DNA from: Spirochaetia bacterium
Lineage (GTDB): Bacteria > Spirochaetota > Spirochaetia > Treponematales > Breznakiellaceae
DNA length: 12,798 bases
Direction: 5' to 3'
NCBI GenBank assembly: GCA_026002025.1
Contig: BOAU01000060.1
Location: 1-12,798 of the forward strand
In this document: positions 6,313 to 12,798 of the stretch, piece after piece
Layout of the letters: each line of letters opens with the position of its first letter
Position numbering within the stretch: position 1 is the first letter of the stretch
Notes under the pieces: model-generated
Database searches by the model: none
The model's input: the letters and a program-made list of their open reading frames with translations, nothing else
What the model was told of the DNA's origin: nothing
Program-made: the position numbers and the translations under genes

Positions 6313-9192
6313 TTAGGGCGTTCCCGCCTGTATCCTGCTCGCATAGCTGCTCCACCCGCTCATCCCTTTATAGGCCGTCACGACACTTGTGGGCACGTAG
6401 ATGGCAGCAGTGGAATAAAACCCGTAAATCCCCAGTGTCGTTAAAGGCGTTGTGGCTCGCAGTACATATACCGAGGTCAGGCCGATACAGTCATAGAACG
6501 CCCAGTCGCCGATAGAGGTAACGCTGTTGGGGATGGTAACCGAGGTCAGGCCGATACAATGATAGAACGCTTTGTCGCCGATAGAGGTAACGCTGTTGGG
6601 GATGGTAACCGAGGTCAGGCCGTTACAAAAATAGAACGCCCAGTTGTCGATAGAGGTAACGCTGTTGGGAATGGTAACCGAGGTCAGGCTGGTACAGTTA
6701 TAGAACGCCCAGTTGTCGATAGAGGTAACGCCGTTGCCGATGGTAACCGAGGTCAGGCTGGTGCAGTTATAGAACGCAGAGTCGCCGATAGAGGAGGTAA
6801 CACTGTTGGGGATGGTAACCGAGGTCAGGCTGTTGCAATCATAGAACGCAGCGTGGCCGATAGAGGTAACACTGTTGGGGATGGTAACTGAGGTCAGGCC
6901 ACTACAGCCAGAGAACGCCTGGTCGCCGATAGAGGTAACGCTGTCGGGGATGGTAACTGAGGTCAGGTCCCTACAGTCCTCGAACGCCCGGTAGCCGATA
7001 GAGGTTACGCTGTTGGGAATGGTAACCGAGGTCAGGCCACTACAGTCCTCGAACGCCCGGTCGCCGATAGAGGTTACGCTGTTGGGAATGGTAACCGAGG
7101 TCAGGCCACTACAGCCAGAGAACGCAGAGTCGCCGATAGAGGTTACGCTGTTGCCGATGGTAATCAAGGTCAGGCCGCTATAGCCAGTGAATATCGACTT
7201 GAAATTAGTAACGACATAATTGGTATTGATAACAACCGAGGTCAGGCTGCTACAGCCATAGAACGCCTGGTCGCCGATAGAGGTTACGCTGTTGCCGATG
7301 GTAATTGATGTCAGGCTGCTACAGCCATAGAACGCCTGGTCGCCGATAGAGGTTACGCTGTTGCCGATGGTAACCGAGGTCAGGTTGCTACAGTTATAGA
7401 ACGCCCAACCCTCAATAGAGGTAACAGGTTTACCATCAATTGTTGAGGGAATAGTGAGATTTGTTGAAGCCCCCGTGTATCCGGTAATCGTTATGTTACC
7501 ACTGCTAACCGTGTAAATAAAATCTCCTGTAGGAGTCACAGTAACCGTCGCGACAGAACTTGTCGCCGTTGCTGTTTTAGTCCCGCTCACGCTGTTATTG
7601 GTATTGGTAACTACCACGTAGTAGTAGAGTGTTCCTGTGGCAGAGGTAACGGGGGTATAGCTTGCACTGTTCGTGCCTACTGGGGTTCCGCTTGTCGCAC
7701 TGTTGCTTGTGTTCTTGTACCACTGATACGAGAGTACGCCGCCGTCCGTTCTGCCCGCACTTACAGTAAGGGCTGTCGCCCCCGCGTCTTGACCATAGCT
7801 TGCCCCCAGCGGCTGTACACTGATGGTTGGGGTTGCCGCGTTGACAAGTGCGTTCACCGTAAAGCTGACATTAAAGCCCGCCGTAATCCCATTGCCGCCG
7901 CTTACCGTTACCGTGGCGCTATAGGTTCCTGCCGTAAGACCGGTATTGGGAACCACCGTAAAGCTGCCGGTCCCACCTGCCGCGATGCTGCCTATTGATG
8001 TTGTCGAAAGGGAAAAAGCAGTGCTGTTAGTCCCGGAAAGCGCTGCCGTCAATGCTCCGGTCGCTTGATTCCCCGTATTGGTAATGGTTACGCTTTTTTC
8101 GGTCTGCGTTCCATATCCGGACGCTTCTACCGGGAAGGTATGGGTCCCGGAAACGTCAAGATTTATACCATAAATGGGATTCGAGCTTACCGTAAAGCTG
8201 ACATCAAAACTCGCCGTAATCCCATTACCGCCGCTTACCGTTACCGTGGCGCTATAGGTTCCTGCCGTAAGACCGGTATTGGGAACCACCGTAAAGCTGC
8301 CGGTCCCACCTGCCGCGATGCTGCCTATTGATGTTGTTGAAAGGATAAAGGACCCGCTGTCAATCCCGGAAAGCGCCGCCGTCAATGCTCCGGTCGCCTG
8401 ATTCCCCGTATTGGTAATGGTGACGCTTTTTTCGGTCTGCGTTCCATAACCGGGCGCTTCTACCGGGAAGGTATGGGTCCCGGAAACGTCAAGATTTATA
8501 CCATAAATGGGATTCGAGCTTACCGTAAAGCTGACATCAAAACTCGCCGTAATCCCATTACCGCCGCTTACCGTTACCGTGGCGGTATGGGTTCCTGCCG
8601 CAAGCCCGGTATTAGGAACCACCGTAAAGGCATTGTTTTCACCTATTGCAATACTGGCTAACACGGTTTGAGGAAGGGTAAAGGAATCATGGCCGGTCCC
8701 GGAAAGCTCAACCGTCAAGGCTCCGGTCGCCCGGCTGCCGGTATTGGTAACGATTACGCCTTTGCCGGTCCGTGCCCCATACCCCGGCGCCGCCGCCGGG
8801 AAGGTATAGGTTCCAGTCTGGCTCAAGCTGATGCCGTAGCTATGATCACCAGTAATGATAACCTCTGCGGCTGCGGTCTTGCCGCCATCGGTGGTGCTTA
8901 CCGTAATGGTTACGGCGCCTTCCGCTACGCCGGTTACGATGCCGTCAGCCACGATGGCCTTTGTGGTGTCGCTGCTGGACCAAACGACGGTTTTGTCATC
9001 CGCATCTGCGGGCGCAACCGTGGCCGTTAGGTTTCCGCTTGCTCCAACGGCAATGCTTAATGCTGCCGGGCTCAAGGTGACACTTTCTACAGAGACACCC
9101 TCGCCGCCCTTGGGGCAGGCGGTAAAAACAAACGCTGTGATGAACATGAGGGTCAGTAAGGCCGGTATCATCGTGCTGCTTTTCTTCTTCAT
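6313..9192 (-). CDS. Surface lipoprotein with Big_2 domain, three 111-residue repeats, an Ig-like domain and BspA-type leucine-rich repeats
   Basis: A 959-residue protein. Residues 1-26 form a lipoprotein signal (KKK, a hydrophobic stretch and FTAC with Cys26). The -3 Phe is loose for E. coli but tolerated in spirochaetes. Residues 33-115 are a bacterial Ig-like group 2 domain (SVESVTLSPAALSIAVG...VVWSSSDTTKAIV...GIVTGVAEG). Residues 119-451 are three tandem 111-residue beta-rich units (YGI.L..(T/S)GT.TFP..A.GYG...). About 453-555 is another Ig-like domain (LSYQWYKNTSN...YYYVVVTNT). About 585-907 holds some fourteen 23-residue LRR_5/BspA repeats (consensus GLTSVTIPNSVTSIGDRAFED), and 908-959 is a capping tail (AIYVPTSVVTAYK). 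It is predicted to sit on the cell surface and mediate adhesion or protein binding; the ligand is unknown. GGGAGAT lies just upstream of the ATG. Confidence 0.92.
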   Translation of the reverse strand: MKKKSSTMIPALLTLMFITAFVFTACPKGGEGVSVESVTLSPAALSIAVGASGNLTATVAPADADDKTVVWSSSDTTKAIVADGIVTGVAEGAVTITVSTTDGGKTAAAEVIITGDHSYGISLSQTGTYTFPAAAPGYGARTGKGVIVTNTGSRATGALTVELSGTGHDSFTLPQTVLASIAIGENNAFTVVPNTGLAAGTHTATVTVSGGNGITASFDVSFTVSSNPIYGINLDVSGTHTFPVEAPGYGTQTEKSVTITNTGNQATGALTAALSGIDSGSFILSTTSIGSIAAGGTGSFTVVPNTGLTAGTYSATVTVSGGNGITASFDVSFTVSSNPIYGINLDVSGTHTFPVEASGYGTQTEKSVTITNTGNQATGALTAALSGTNSTAFSLSTTSIGSIAAGGTGSFTVVPNTGLTAGTYSATVTVSGGNGITAGFNVSFTVNALVNAATPTISVQPLGASYGQDAGATALTVSAGRTDGGVLSYQWYKNTSNSATSGTPVGTNSASYTPVTSATGTLYYYVVVTNTNNSVSGTKTATATSSVATVTVTPTGDFIYTVSSGNITITGYTGASTNLTIPSTIDGKPVTSIEGWAFYNCSNLTSVTIGNSVTSIGDQAFYGCSSLTSITIGNSVTSIGDQAFYGCSSLTSVVINTNYVVTNFKSIFTGYSGLTLITIGNSVTSIGDSAFSGCSGLTSVTIPNSVTSIGDRAFEDCSGLTSVTIPNSVTSIGYRAFEDCRDLTSVTIPDSVTSIGDQAFSGCSGLTSVTIPNSVTSIGHAAFYDCNSLTSVTIPNSVTSSIGDSAFYNCTSLTSVTIGNGVTSIDNWAFYNCTSLTSVTIPNSVTSIDNWAFYFCNGLTSVTIPNSVTSIGDKAFYHCIGLTSVTIPNSVTSIGDWAFYDCIGLTSVYVLRATTPLTTLGIYGFYSTAAIYVPTSVVTAYKGMSGWSSYASRIQAGTP
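6472..7440. repeat. Tandem 69-bp units encoding BspA-type leucine-rich repeats
   Basis: About fourteen imperfect 69-bp units, each marked on the plus strand by GGTAACCGAGGTCAGG-type sequence. One unit (about 6790) carries an extra 3-nt GAG, giving SSIGD in place of SIGD. Another (about 7190-7225) is irregular (NYVVTNFKSIFTGYS). Confidence 0.85.
7840..8838. repeat. Three 333-bp tandem repeats inside the lipoprotein gene
   Basis: Copies start 333 bp apart (for example AAAGCTGACAT at 7861, 8194 and 8527). The two copies nearer the C-terminus are almost identical in DNA over long stretches. The N-terminal copy is clearly more diverged. Confidence 0.85.
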
Positions 9193-9375
9193 TTTCCATC
9201 TCCCTTTGTATGCACCGCCCTCAAGGGTATCTTAACAAAATAACAATTATAATTATTAACAAAAATTATAATAAACAACAATAAGCGCTTTGTCAACATT
9301 TTTAACAGCCTATAGCATTTAAAATATGGAAATATATGCCGCATTCGGAGCCGAAAACTTGACAGGGCAAATATA
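9193..9375. other. AT-rich divergent control region between the lipoprotein and XRE genes
   Basis: It contains the lipoprotein promoter, the palindrome AATTATAATT (9245-9254) and the palindrome AAGCGCTT (9283-9290), which lies in the promoter spacer. I find no convincing promoter for the plus-strand XRE gene. Confidence 0.5.
9268..9296 (-). promoter_or_regulatory. Promoter of the BspA-like lipoprotein gene
   Basis: On the minus strand there is a perfect TTGACA (9291-9296), a 17-nt spacer and TATTAT (9268-9273). A leader of about 70 nt follows before the ATG. The 8-bp palindrome AAGCGCTT fills the start of the spacer and could be an operator. Confidence 0.75.
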
Positions 9376-9678
9376 ATGACCCTGCAGGAAATTTTCATCG
9401 CAAACCTGAAGGAGTACCGGAAGCTGCGGAAAATCTCCCAAATGGCGCTTGCCGAGGAGTGCGAATCGGCCCAAACCTATATTTCCGAGCTGGAAATGGG
9501 GAAAAAAAGCCCATCCCTGCTCATGGTGGAGCGTATTGCCTCGGCCCTTGGCATAGAAGCGGTGTATTTGTTCCAGGACAGGTCCCCGGAGGCCCGGAAG
9601 AACCTGAGCCATACCCAGAAGCAGGAAATGGCGGATCGGATGCACTCGGCCCTGGTTAACATCATCGAAGATTATTAG
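9376..9678 (+). CDS. XRE-family (Cro/C1-type) helix-turn-helix regulator
   Basis: A 100-residue protein. Residues 9-64 form an HTH_3 domain (ANLKEYRKLRKISQMALAE, then SAQTYISELEMGKKSPSLL and RIASALGIEAVYLF). The remaining 35 residues are charged with no clear domain. The ribosome site is weak (AGGG, 9 nt before the ATG). It lies head-to-head with the lipoprotein gene and 22-40 nt before the FapA-like gene, depending on that gene's start, so it probably shares a transcript with the latter. Control of the divergent lipoprotein promoter is an inference from position only. Confidence 0.85.
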   Translation: MTLQEIFIANLKEYRKLRKISQMALAEECESAQTYISELEMGKKSPSLLMVERIASALGIEAVYLFQDRSPEARKNLSHTQKQEMADRMHSALVNIIEDY

Positions 9679-9718
9679 CGGGAATTCACCGATACTTAAG
9701 GTGAGGTCCGAATCAAAA

Positions 9719-11134
9719 ATGAAAAACCACGCCATCCCTCAGGAAATAAACGACCGCCAAAGTATCCTTATGGGAAACCCCAATAACGGGAACATGATCG
9801 TTTTCATTTATGATGAGGACATGGAAGCCAGGGCCGAGTTTATTCCCTCAAGGGATGGGGGGACCCCCTTAAATCCTGAACTGATAAACCTCATCCTTAA
9901 AAGGCTCGACATCGTCCACGGCATCCAGTGGGGGATCATTCAGGAAACGATGATCGAGTGCAACAAGAGCGGCAAACCCATCAGGGATGTGATTATCGCG
10001 CGGGGGGACAGGCCGCAGGATGAAGTGAGCGAATATTATGAGATGAATCCCCACCTGATCCAACAGCCCTTGCCTGCCGGCACGGAGCGGCGGATCGATT
10101 ACCGCGCATGGTCCCCCTTCATCATCGTAAAAAGAAATCAGACCCTGGCCCGGTTTCATCCGAAAAAGGACGGAATAGCGGGGAAAAACATCCGCGGCGC
10201 GGCTGTCCCCTTTGAGGTATGCAGCCCTGTGGGGGTTAGCGGGGGCAAAAATACCCGTATTGAAGGAAAATTTATTGTCGCCGATATTGACGGCCAGTTT
10301 ATCGAAAACAAGAATGTCTTAACCGTTGAGGATTCCCTCACGATCAAGGGACCGGTGGGATATGCCACGGGCAACATCATCTTCCCCGGGGATGTGACCA
10401 TTAATGGGCCGGTAGCCGACGGTTTCAAGATCTATTCCGGGGGCTCGGTAACGATAAAGCAGACCTTTGACATGACCGACGCGGTCATCAAGGGGGACCT
10501 GAATGTAAGCGGGGGGATCATCGGCCGGGGACAGGCCATGGTCAAGGCAGGCGGTGGCATCAGGGCCAAATTTATTGAGAACTGCCGGGCCGCCGCACGC
10601 AAGGCGGTCATCATTGAAAGGGAAATTATCAATGCCAGTATCTTTACCCTGGAAAACATCGAAATGGGCGACAGGGGGATCATCCTTGGGGGCGACATGT
10701 ACGCCGTCAAGGGAATCCGTACCGGGGGCATCGGGAGAAAGGAGGGAAGATCCACCCGTATCCACTGCGGCATTGATTTTACGGTGGATCAGGAAAAGGA
10801 AAAACACACCGGTCGGCTGCGGATCATCGCAGCAAAACTGAAAAGGCTCCGGGACCTTATGGAAACTGCCCGGGAAGGCACAGAGGACCGGATCAAAATG
10901 GATGAACTCCTCCAAAAACTTGAAGAAGAACAGCAGAAAACCTCAGAAAAAATTTCAGAACTCCTGGGACGGCTCATCACCTGTGAAGATGCCGTAGTGG
11001 AAGTAACCGGGGACATTGTTCCCGGCACCCTCATCGAAATCTGCCAGGCGGCCCTCTTCGTCTCCGCACCCCTCAAACATGTCCGCGTCAGGCTGGACAG
11101 GGAATTGCGGACGATTATTACAGAAAAACTGTAA
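9719..11134 (+). CDS. fapA: FapA/DUF342-family polymer-forming protein
   Basis: A 471-residue protein from ATG 9719, which AAGGTGAGG (9698-9706) precedes by 12 nt. A GTG at 9701 would add six residues but lies within that site. The N-terminal domain (about 25-140) carries GKPIRDVIIARGDRP and is followed by the typical LARFHPKKDGIAGKNIRG (143-160). A right-handed beta-helix follows (about 185-350): GQFIENKNVLTVEDSLTIKG, GNIIFPGDVTINGPVADG, SGGSVTIKQ and VKAGGGIRAKFIENC. A coiled coil occupies about 355-420 (KLKRLRDLMETA, then MDELLQKLEEEQQKTSEKIS), and a short beta domain ends the protein. In some bacteria FapA affects flagellar assembly or cell-division placement; the role here is not shown. 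No flagellar gene is in the window. Confidence 0.85.
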   Translation: MKNHAIPQEINDRQSILMGNPNNGNMIVFIYDEDMEARAEFIPSRDGGTPLNPELINLILKRLDIVHGIQWGIIQETMIECNKSGKPIRDVIIARGDRPQDEVSEYYEMNPHLIQQPLPAGTERRIDYRAWSPFIIVKRNQTLARFHPKKDGIAGKNIRGAAVPFEVCSPVGVSGGKNTRIEGKFIVADIDGQFIENKNVLTVEDSLTIKGPVGYATGNIIFPGDVTINGPVADGFKIYSGGSVTIKQTFDMTDAVIKGDLNVSGGIIGRGQAMVKAGGGIRAKFIENCRAAARKAVIIEREIINASIFTLENIEMGDRGIILGGDMYAVKGIRTGGIGRKEGRSTRIHCGIDFTVDQEKEKHTGRLRIIAAKLKRLRDLMETAREGTEDRIKMDELLQKLEEEQQKTSEKISELLGRLITCEDAVVEVTGDIVPGTLIEICQAALFVSAPLKHVRVRLDRELRTIITEKL

Positions 11135-11140
11135 GAAGAA

Positions 11141-11238
11141 GAATTTTAACCACGGACCACACGGACACCACGGACTCCTGCTTTCTTATCCTTTCCTTTG
11201 TCCGTGTGGTCCGTGTGGTCCGTGGTTAAATTTTTCTT
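11141..11238. repeat. CCACGGACCACACGG inverted-repeat element, copy 2 (probable bidirectional terminator)
   Basis: It fills nearly the whole gap between the fapA-like and tatD stops. The left arm TTTAACCACGGACCACACGG pairs with the right arm CCGTGGTTAAA, and the right arm contains an extra GTCCGTGTG unit. A T-run (AAATTTTTCTT) follows the right arm. The pyrimidine-rich loop resembles that of the copy at 5233-5324. Confidence 0.78.
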
Positions 11239-11240
11239 GG

Positions 11241-12056
11241 TTATATTTTCTTCATATCGAAAAACGTGCAGGCATTAGTGAATGTTTCTGCGGCGAGGGT
11301 AGCGGGGTCTTTTTCCAGTATTCCTGCGATAAATTCCGCGATATGTACAAGATACCGGCTTTCGTTGCGGCCATTGCGTTTGGCCCCCGGCATATTGCGG
11401 GGCATAAGATAGGGGGCATCGGTTTCCAGGAGCAGTTTATCCGGGGGAATTTTTTTGATGAGGGAAATAAGATGGCTGCCCCGCCGTTCGTCGCAGATCC
11501 AGCCGGTAATGCCGATCCAGGCGCCTAATTCCAGATATGTTTCCAGTTCCTTTTCGCCGCCTGAAAAACAGTGGACCACCATCCTCTTTATGTTTGTTAA
11601 GTGATTTCGCAGTATTGCGGAAAAATCATCAAAAGCGTCCCGTTCATGGAGAAAAAGGGGCAGATTACATTCCGCGGCAAGGGCGATCTGGGCTTCAAAA
11701 CAGGAACGCTGTTGGTCACGGGGTGAAAAATCCCGGTTATAGTCCAGGCCGCATTCACCGATGGCTGCAACTTCGCTGTGCACAGCAAGGCTGCGGATCA
11801 GATTCTCCGCCCCGGCGTCCCAGTCTTTGGCATTGTGGGGATGCACCCCTGCGGTGGAAAAGAGTTTTCCCGCATTGGCGGCGGTACGGGGGGAATGAGC
11901 TGCGGCGTACTCCTGCGCCAAACAACTGGATTCCGCGCTGCTGCCGGTGATGATCAGGGGGGACACACCCGCCTCTTCCGCGGAACGGACCACGGCGTCA
12001 CGGTCCGCGTCAAAGGCGCTGTTCATCAGATTAATACCGATATCAATTAAAGGCAT
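11241..12056 (-). CDS. tatD: TatD-family metal-dependent DNase
   Basis: A 271-residue protein (E. coli TatD has 260). It follows E. coli TatD closely from the start: IDIGINLMNSAFDADRD, then ITGSSAESS, STAGVHPHNAKDW, AIGECGLDYNRDFS, FLHERDAFDDF, VHCFSGGEKEL, GITGWICDERRG and LLETDAPYLMPRNM. Metal-binding candidates are Glu101, His137, His162 and Asp213. The first-strand HxH of many relatives is replaced by DIGIN, as in true TatD, which separates it from the YcfH and YjjV paralogues. The family acts as cytosolic Mg2+-dependent 3'-5' exonucleases on DNA, with roles in repair and DNA fragmentation. No Shine-Dalgarno sequence is visible before the ATG. It is not linked to tatABC here. Confidence 0.93.
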   Translation of the reverse strand: MPLIDIGINLMNSAFDADRDAVVRSAEEAGVSPLIITGSSAESSCLAQEYAAAHSPRTAANAGKLFSTAGVHPHNAKDWDAGAENLIRSLAVHSEVAAIGECGLDYNRDFSPRDQQRSCFEAQIALAAECNLPLFLHERDAFDDFSAILRNHLTNIKRMVVHCFSGGEKELETYLELGAWIGITGWICDERRGSHLISLIKKIPPDKLLLETDAPYLMPRNMPGAKRNGRNESRYLVHIAEFIAGILEKDPATLAAETFTNACTFFDMKKI

Positions 12057-12163
12057 ATTGCATAAGATATACTAGAAAAAATAGTTAGATTCCAGTATTA
12101 TTGTATCAAGGCCGCCGCCGAGGGGCCGCAAATAGGCCGGTCAAGGCTATTTTGGAGGTTTTT

Positions 12164-12679
12164 ATGTACAGTGTGGGGATTGCGTATCTTTTGTGGCTTT
12201 TTTCCGGCTGCGGGGCCCTGGGTTTTCACCGTTTTTATCTGGGGAAGATCCCTACGGGGATTCTCTGGATGTGCACCGGGGGACTTGGCATGGTCGGTTC
12301 CATTTATGATTTTTTCACCCTCTCAGGCCAGGTTCGGGAGGCAAATATCCGCAACGCACTGTACAACAACATGAGCCGTCCGCAGAATATCAGGGGCCGC
12401 CATGGCGCCTGGCGTTATGTCAACGATGGGGAATCCCATGTGGTGCGCGAAAAAGAAAGCGTCGAACGGACTATCCTGAGACTTGCCAAGGAAAATAAGG
12501 GTGTCCTCACCGCCAGCGAAGTGGCCCTGGGCGCAAATATCCCCATTGAGGAAGCAAAAAAGGATCTGGACGCCCTGGTGAGCAAGGGTTTCGCGGAACT
12601 GCGGGTCCGCAAATCGGGCACCCTGGTATATACCCTGCCTGAAATGATGGACAGCGACGAACCGCTGGAAGATTTTTAA
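12164..12679 (+). CDS. TM2-domain membrane protein with a C-terminal winged-helix-like domain
   Basis: A 171-residue protein. ATG 12164 is set by GGAGG 5 nt upstream. Residues 3-52 are a TM2 domain: a first hydrophobic helix (VGIAYLLWLFSGCGALG), the turn FHRFYLGKIPTGIL and a second helix (LWMCTGGLGMVGSIYDFF). A linker of about 40 polar residues follows. Residues 100-160 (VERTILRLAKENKGVLTAS, then IPIEEAKKDLDALVSKGFAELRVRKSGTLVYTLPE) read as a winged helix-turn-helix: helix, recognition helix, then a beta wing. It could link a membrane signal to DNA or protein binding, but no ligand or partner can be read from the sequence. The frame stays open back to 12101, but that stretch has no ribosome site. 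Confidence 0.85.
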   Translation: MYSVGIAYLLWLFSGCGALGFHRFYLGKIPTGILWMCTGGLGMVGSIYDFFTLSGQVREANIRNALYNNMSRPQNIRGRHGAWRYVNDGESHVVREKESVERTILRLAKENKGVLTASEVALGANIPIEEAKKDLDALVSKGFAELRVRKSGTLVYTLPEMMDSDEPLEDF

Positions 12680-12706
12680 TTTTTTTTCGATTACCACTGG
12701 ATCAAT

Positions 12707-12735
12707 TTGTTTTTATTACTTATACTAAGTACAAT
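12707..12735 (+). promoter_or_regulatory. Promoter of the right-edge gene
   Basis: TTGTTT (12707-12712), a 17-nt spacer and TACAAT (12730-12735), then AAGGAG at 12748-12753 and an ATG at 12760. Confidence 0.5.
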
Positions 12736-12759
12736 AATTTTTCTACCAAGGAGCATTAA

Positions 12760-12798
12760 ATGCCGAAAACTGAACATCCCGGACTTGTTGTGAAGGCC
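12760..12798 (+). CDS. 5' end of an unidentified gene, cut by the window edge
   Basis: ATG 12760 stands 6 nt after a good AAGGAG ribosome site and follows a plausible promoter. Thirteen codons are visible (MPKTEHPGLVVKA) with no stop. This is too short to name a family. Confidence 0.6.
   Translation, partial: MPKTEHPGLVVKA

Noticed and set aside
6559..6891. Plus-strand open frame with repeating DRGNAVGDGNRGQA units
   Set aside because: It is a periodic shadow of the 69-bp LRR units on the minus strand, with no ribosome site or promoter.
6472..7440. Regular repeats considered as a possible CRISPR array
   Set aside because: The units are 69 bp with no unique spacers and encode a continuous LRR protein.
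8065..8661. Plus-strand frames with a repeated KADIKTRRNPITAAYRYRG segment
   Set aside because: They are antisense shadows of the 333-bp repeats in the lipoprotein gene.
10319..10915. Minus-strand open frame of about 198 codons
   Set aside because: It lies opposite the FapA beta-helix and its composition is typical of an antisense frame.
12057..12163. Promoters for tatD and the TM2 gene
   Set aside because: Candidate hexamers (TTGATA with AACTAT on the minus strand, TATTAT at 12096 on the plus strand) lack a convincing partner at the right spacing.

Overview
The window looks like bacterial chromosome of roughly even base composition. A spirochaete, probably a Treponema-type organism, is my best guess. 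This rests on a FapA/DUF342 protein, a TM2-domain protein, a BspA-like leucine-rich-repeat lipoprotein with a relaxed lipobox, and a ROK regulator beside a plant-polysaccharide-type glycosidase. It is an inference from gene content, because no rRNA or other marker is present.

Layout. (1) Positions 1-1602, minus strand: the C-terminal two thirds of a large GH106-like glycosidase. Its reading frame is clean but its 5' end is missing, and it stops being recognisable exactly where the divergent ROK repressor gene (1600-2817, plus) begins. (2) 2847-5365: a toxin-antitoxin island. It holds hicAB (minus), an antitoxin with an internally deleted vapC remnant (plus), and an intact antitoxin/vapC pair (plus). 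Short REP-like GC-rich repeats sit in its gaps. (3) 5374-6162, minus: an AT-richer gene whose motifs suggest a diverged uracil-DNA-glycosylase fold. (4) 6313-9192, minus: a 959-residue mosaic surface lipoprotein with Ig-like domains, three 111-residue repeats and about fourteen 23-residue BspA-type LRRs. It has a good sigma-70-like promoter and diverges from (5) an XRE regulator and a FapA/DUF342 protein (9376-11134, plus). (6) tatD (11241-12056, minus). (7) A TM2-domain protein with a C-terminal winged-helix-like region (12164-12679, plus). (8) The first codons of another gene at the right edge.

Working relationships. The three toxin-antitoxin modules are compact units, with 4-nt start/stop overlaps in hicAB and the intact vapC pair, and each has a recognisable -35/-10 promoter. 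A palindromic CCACGGACCACACGG element occurs twice (5233-5324 and 11141-11238), both times between convergent genes. It probably ends transcription from both sides. The ROK/glycosidase pair suggests sugar-responsive control, but the truncated glycosidase shows the locus has been rearranged. No rRNA, tRNA, CRISPR array or transposase gene was recognised.
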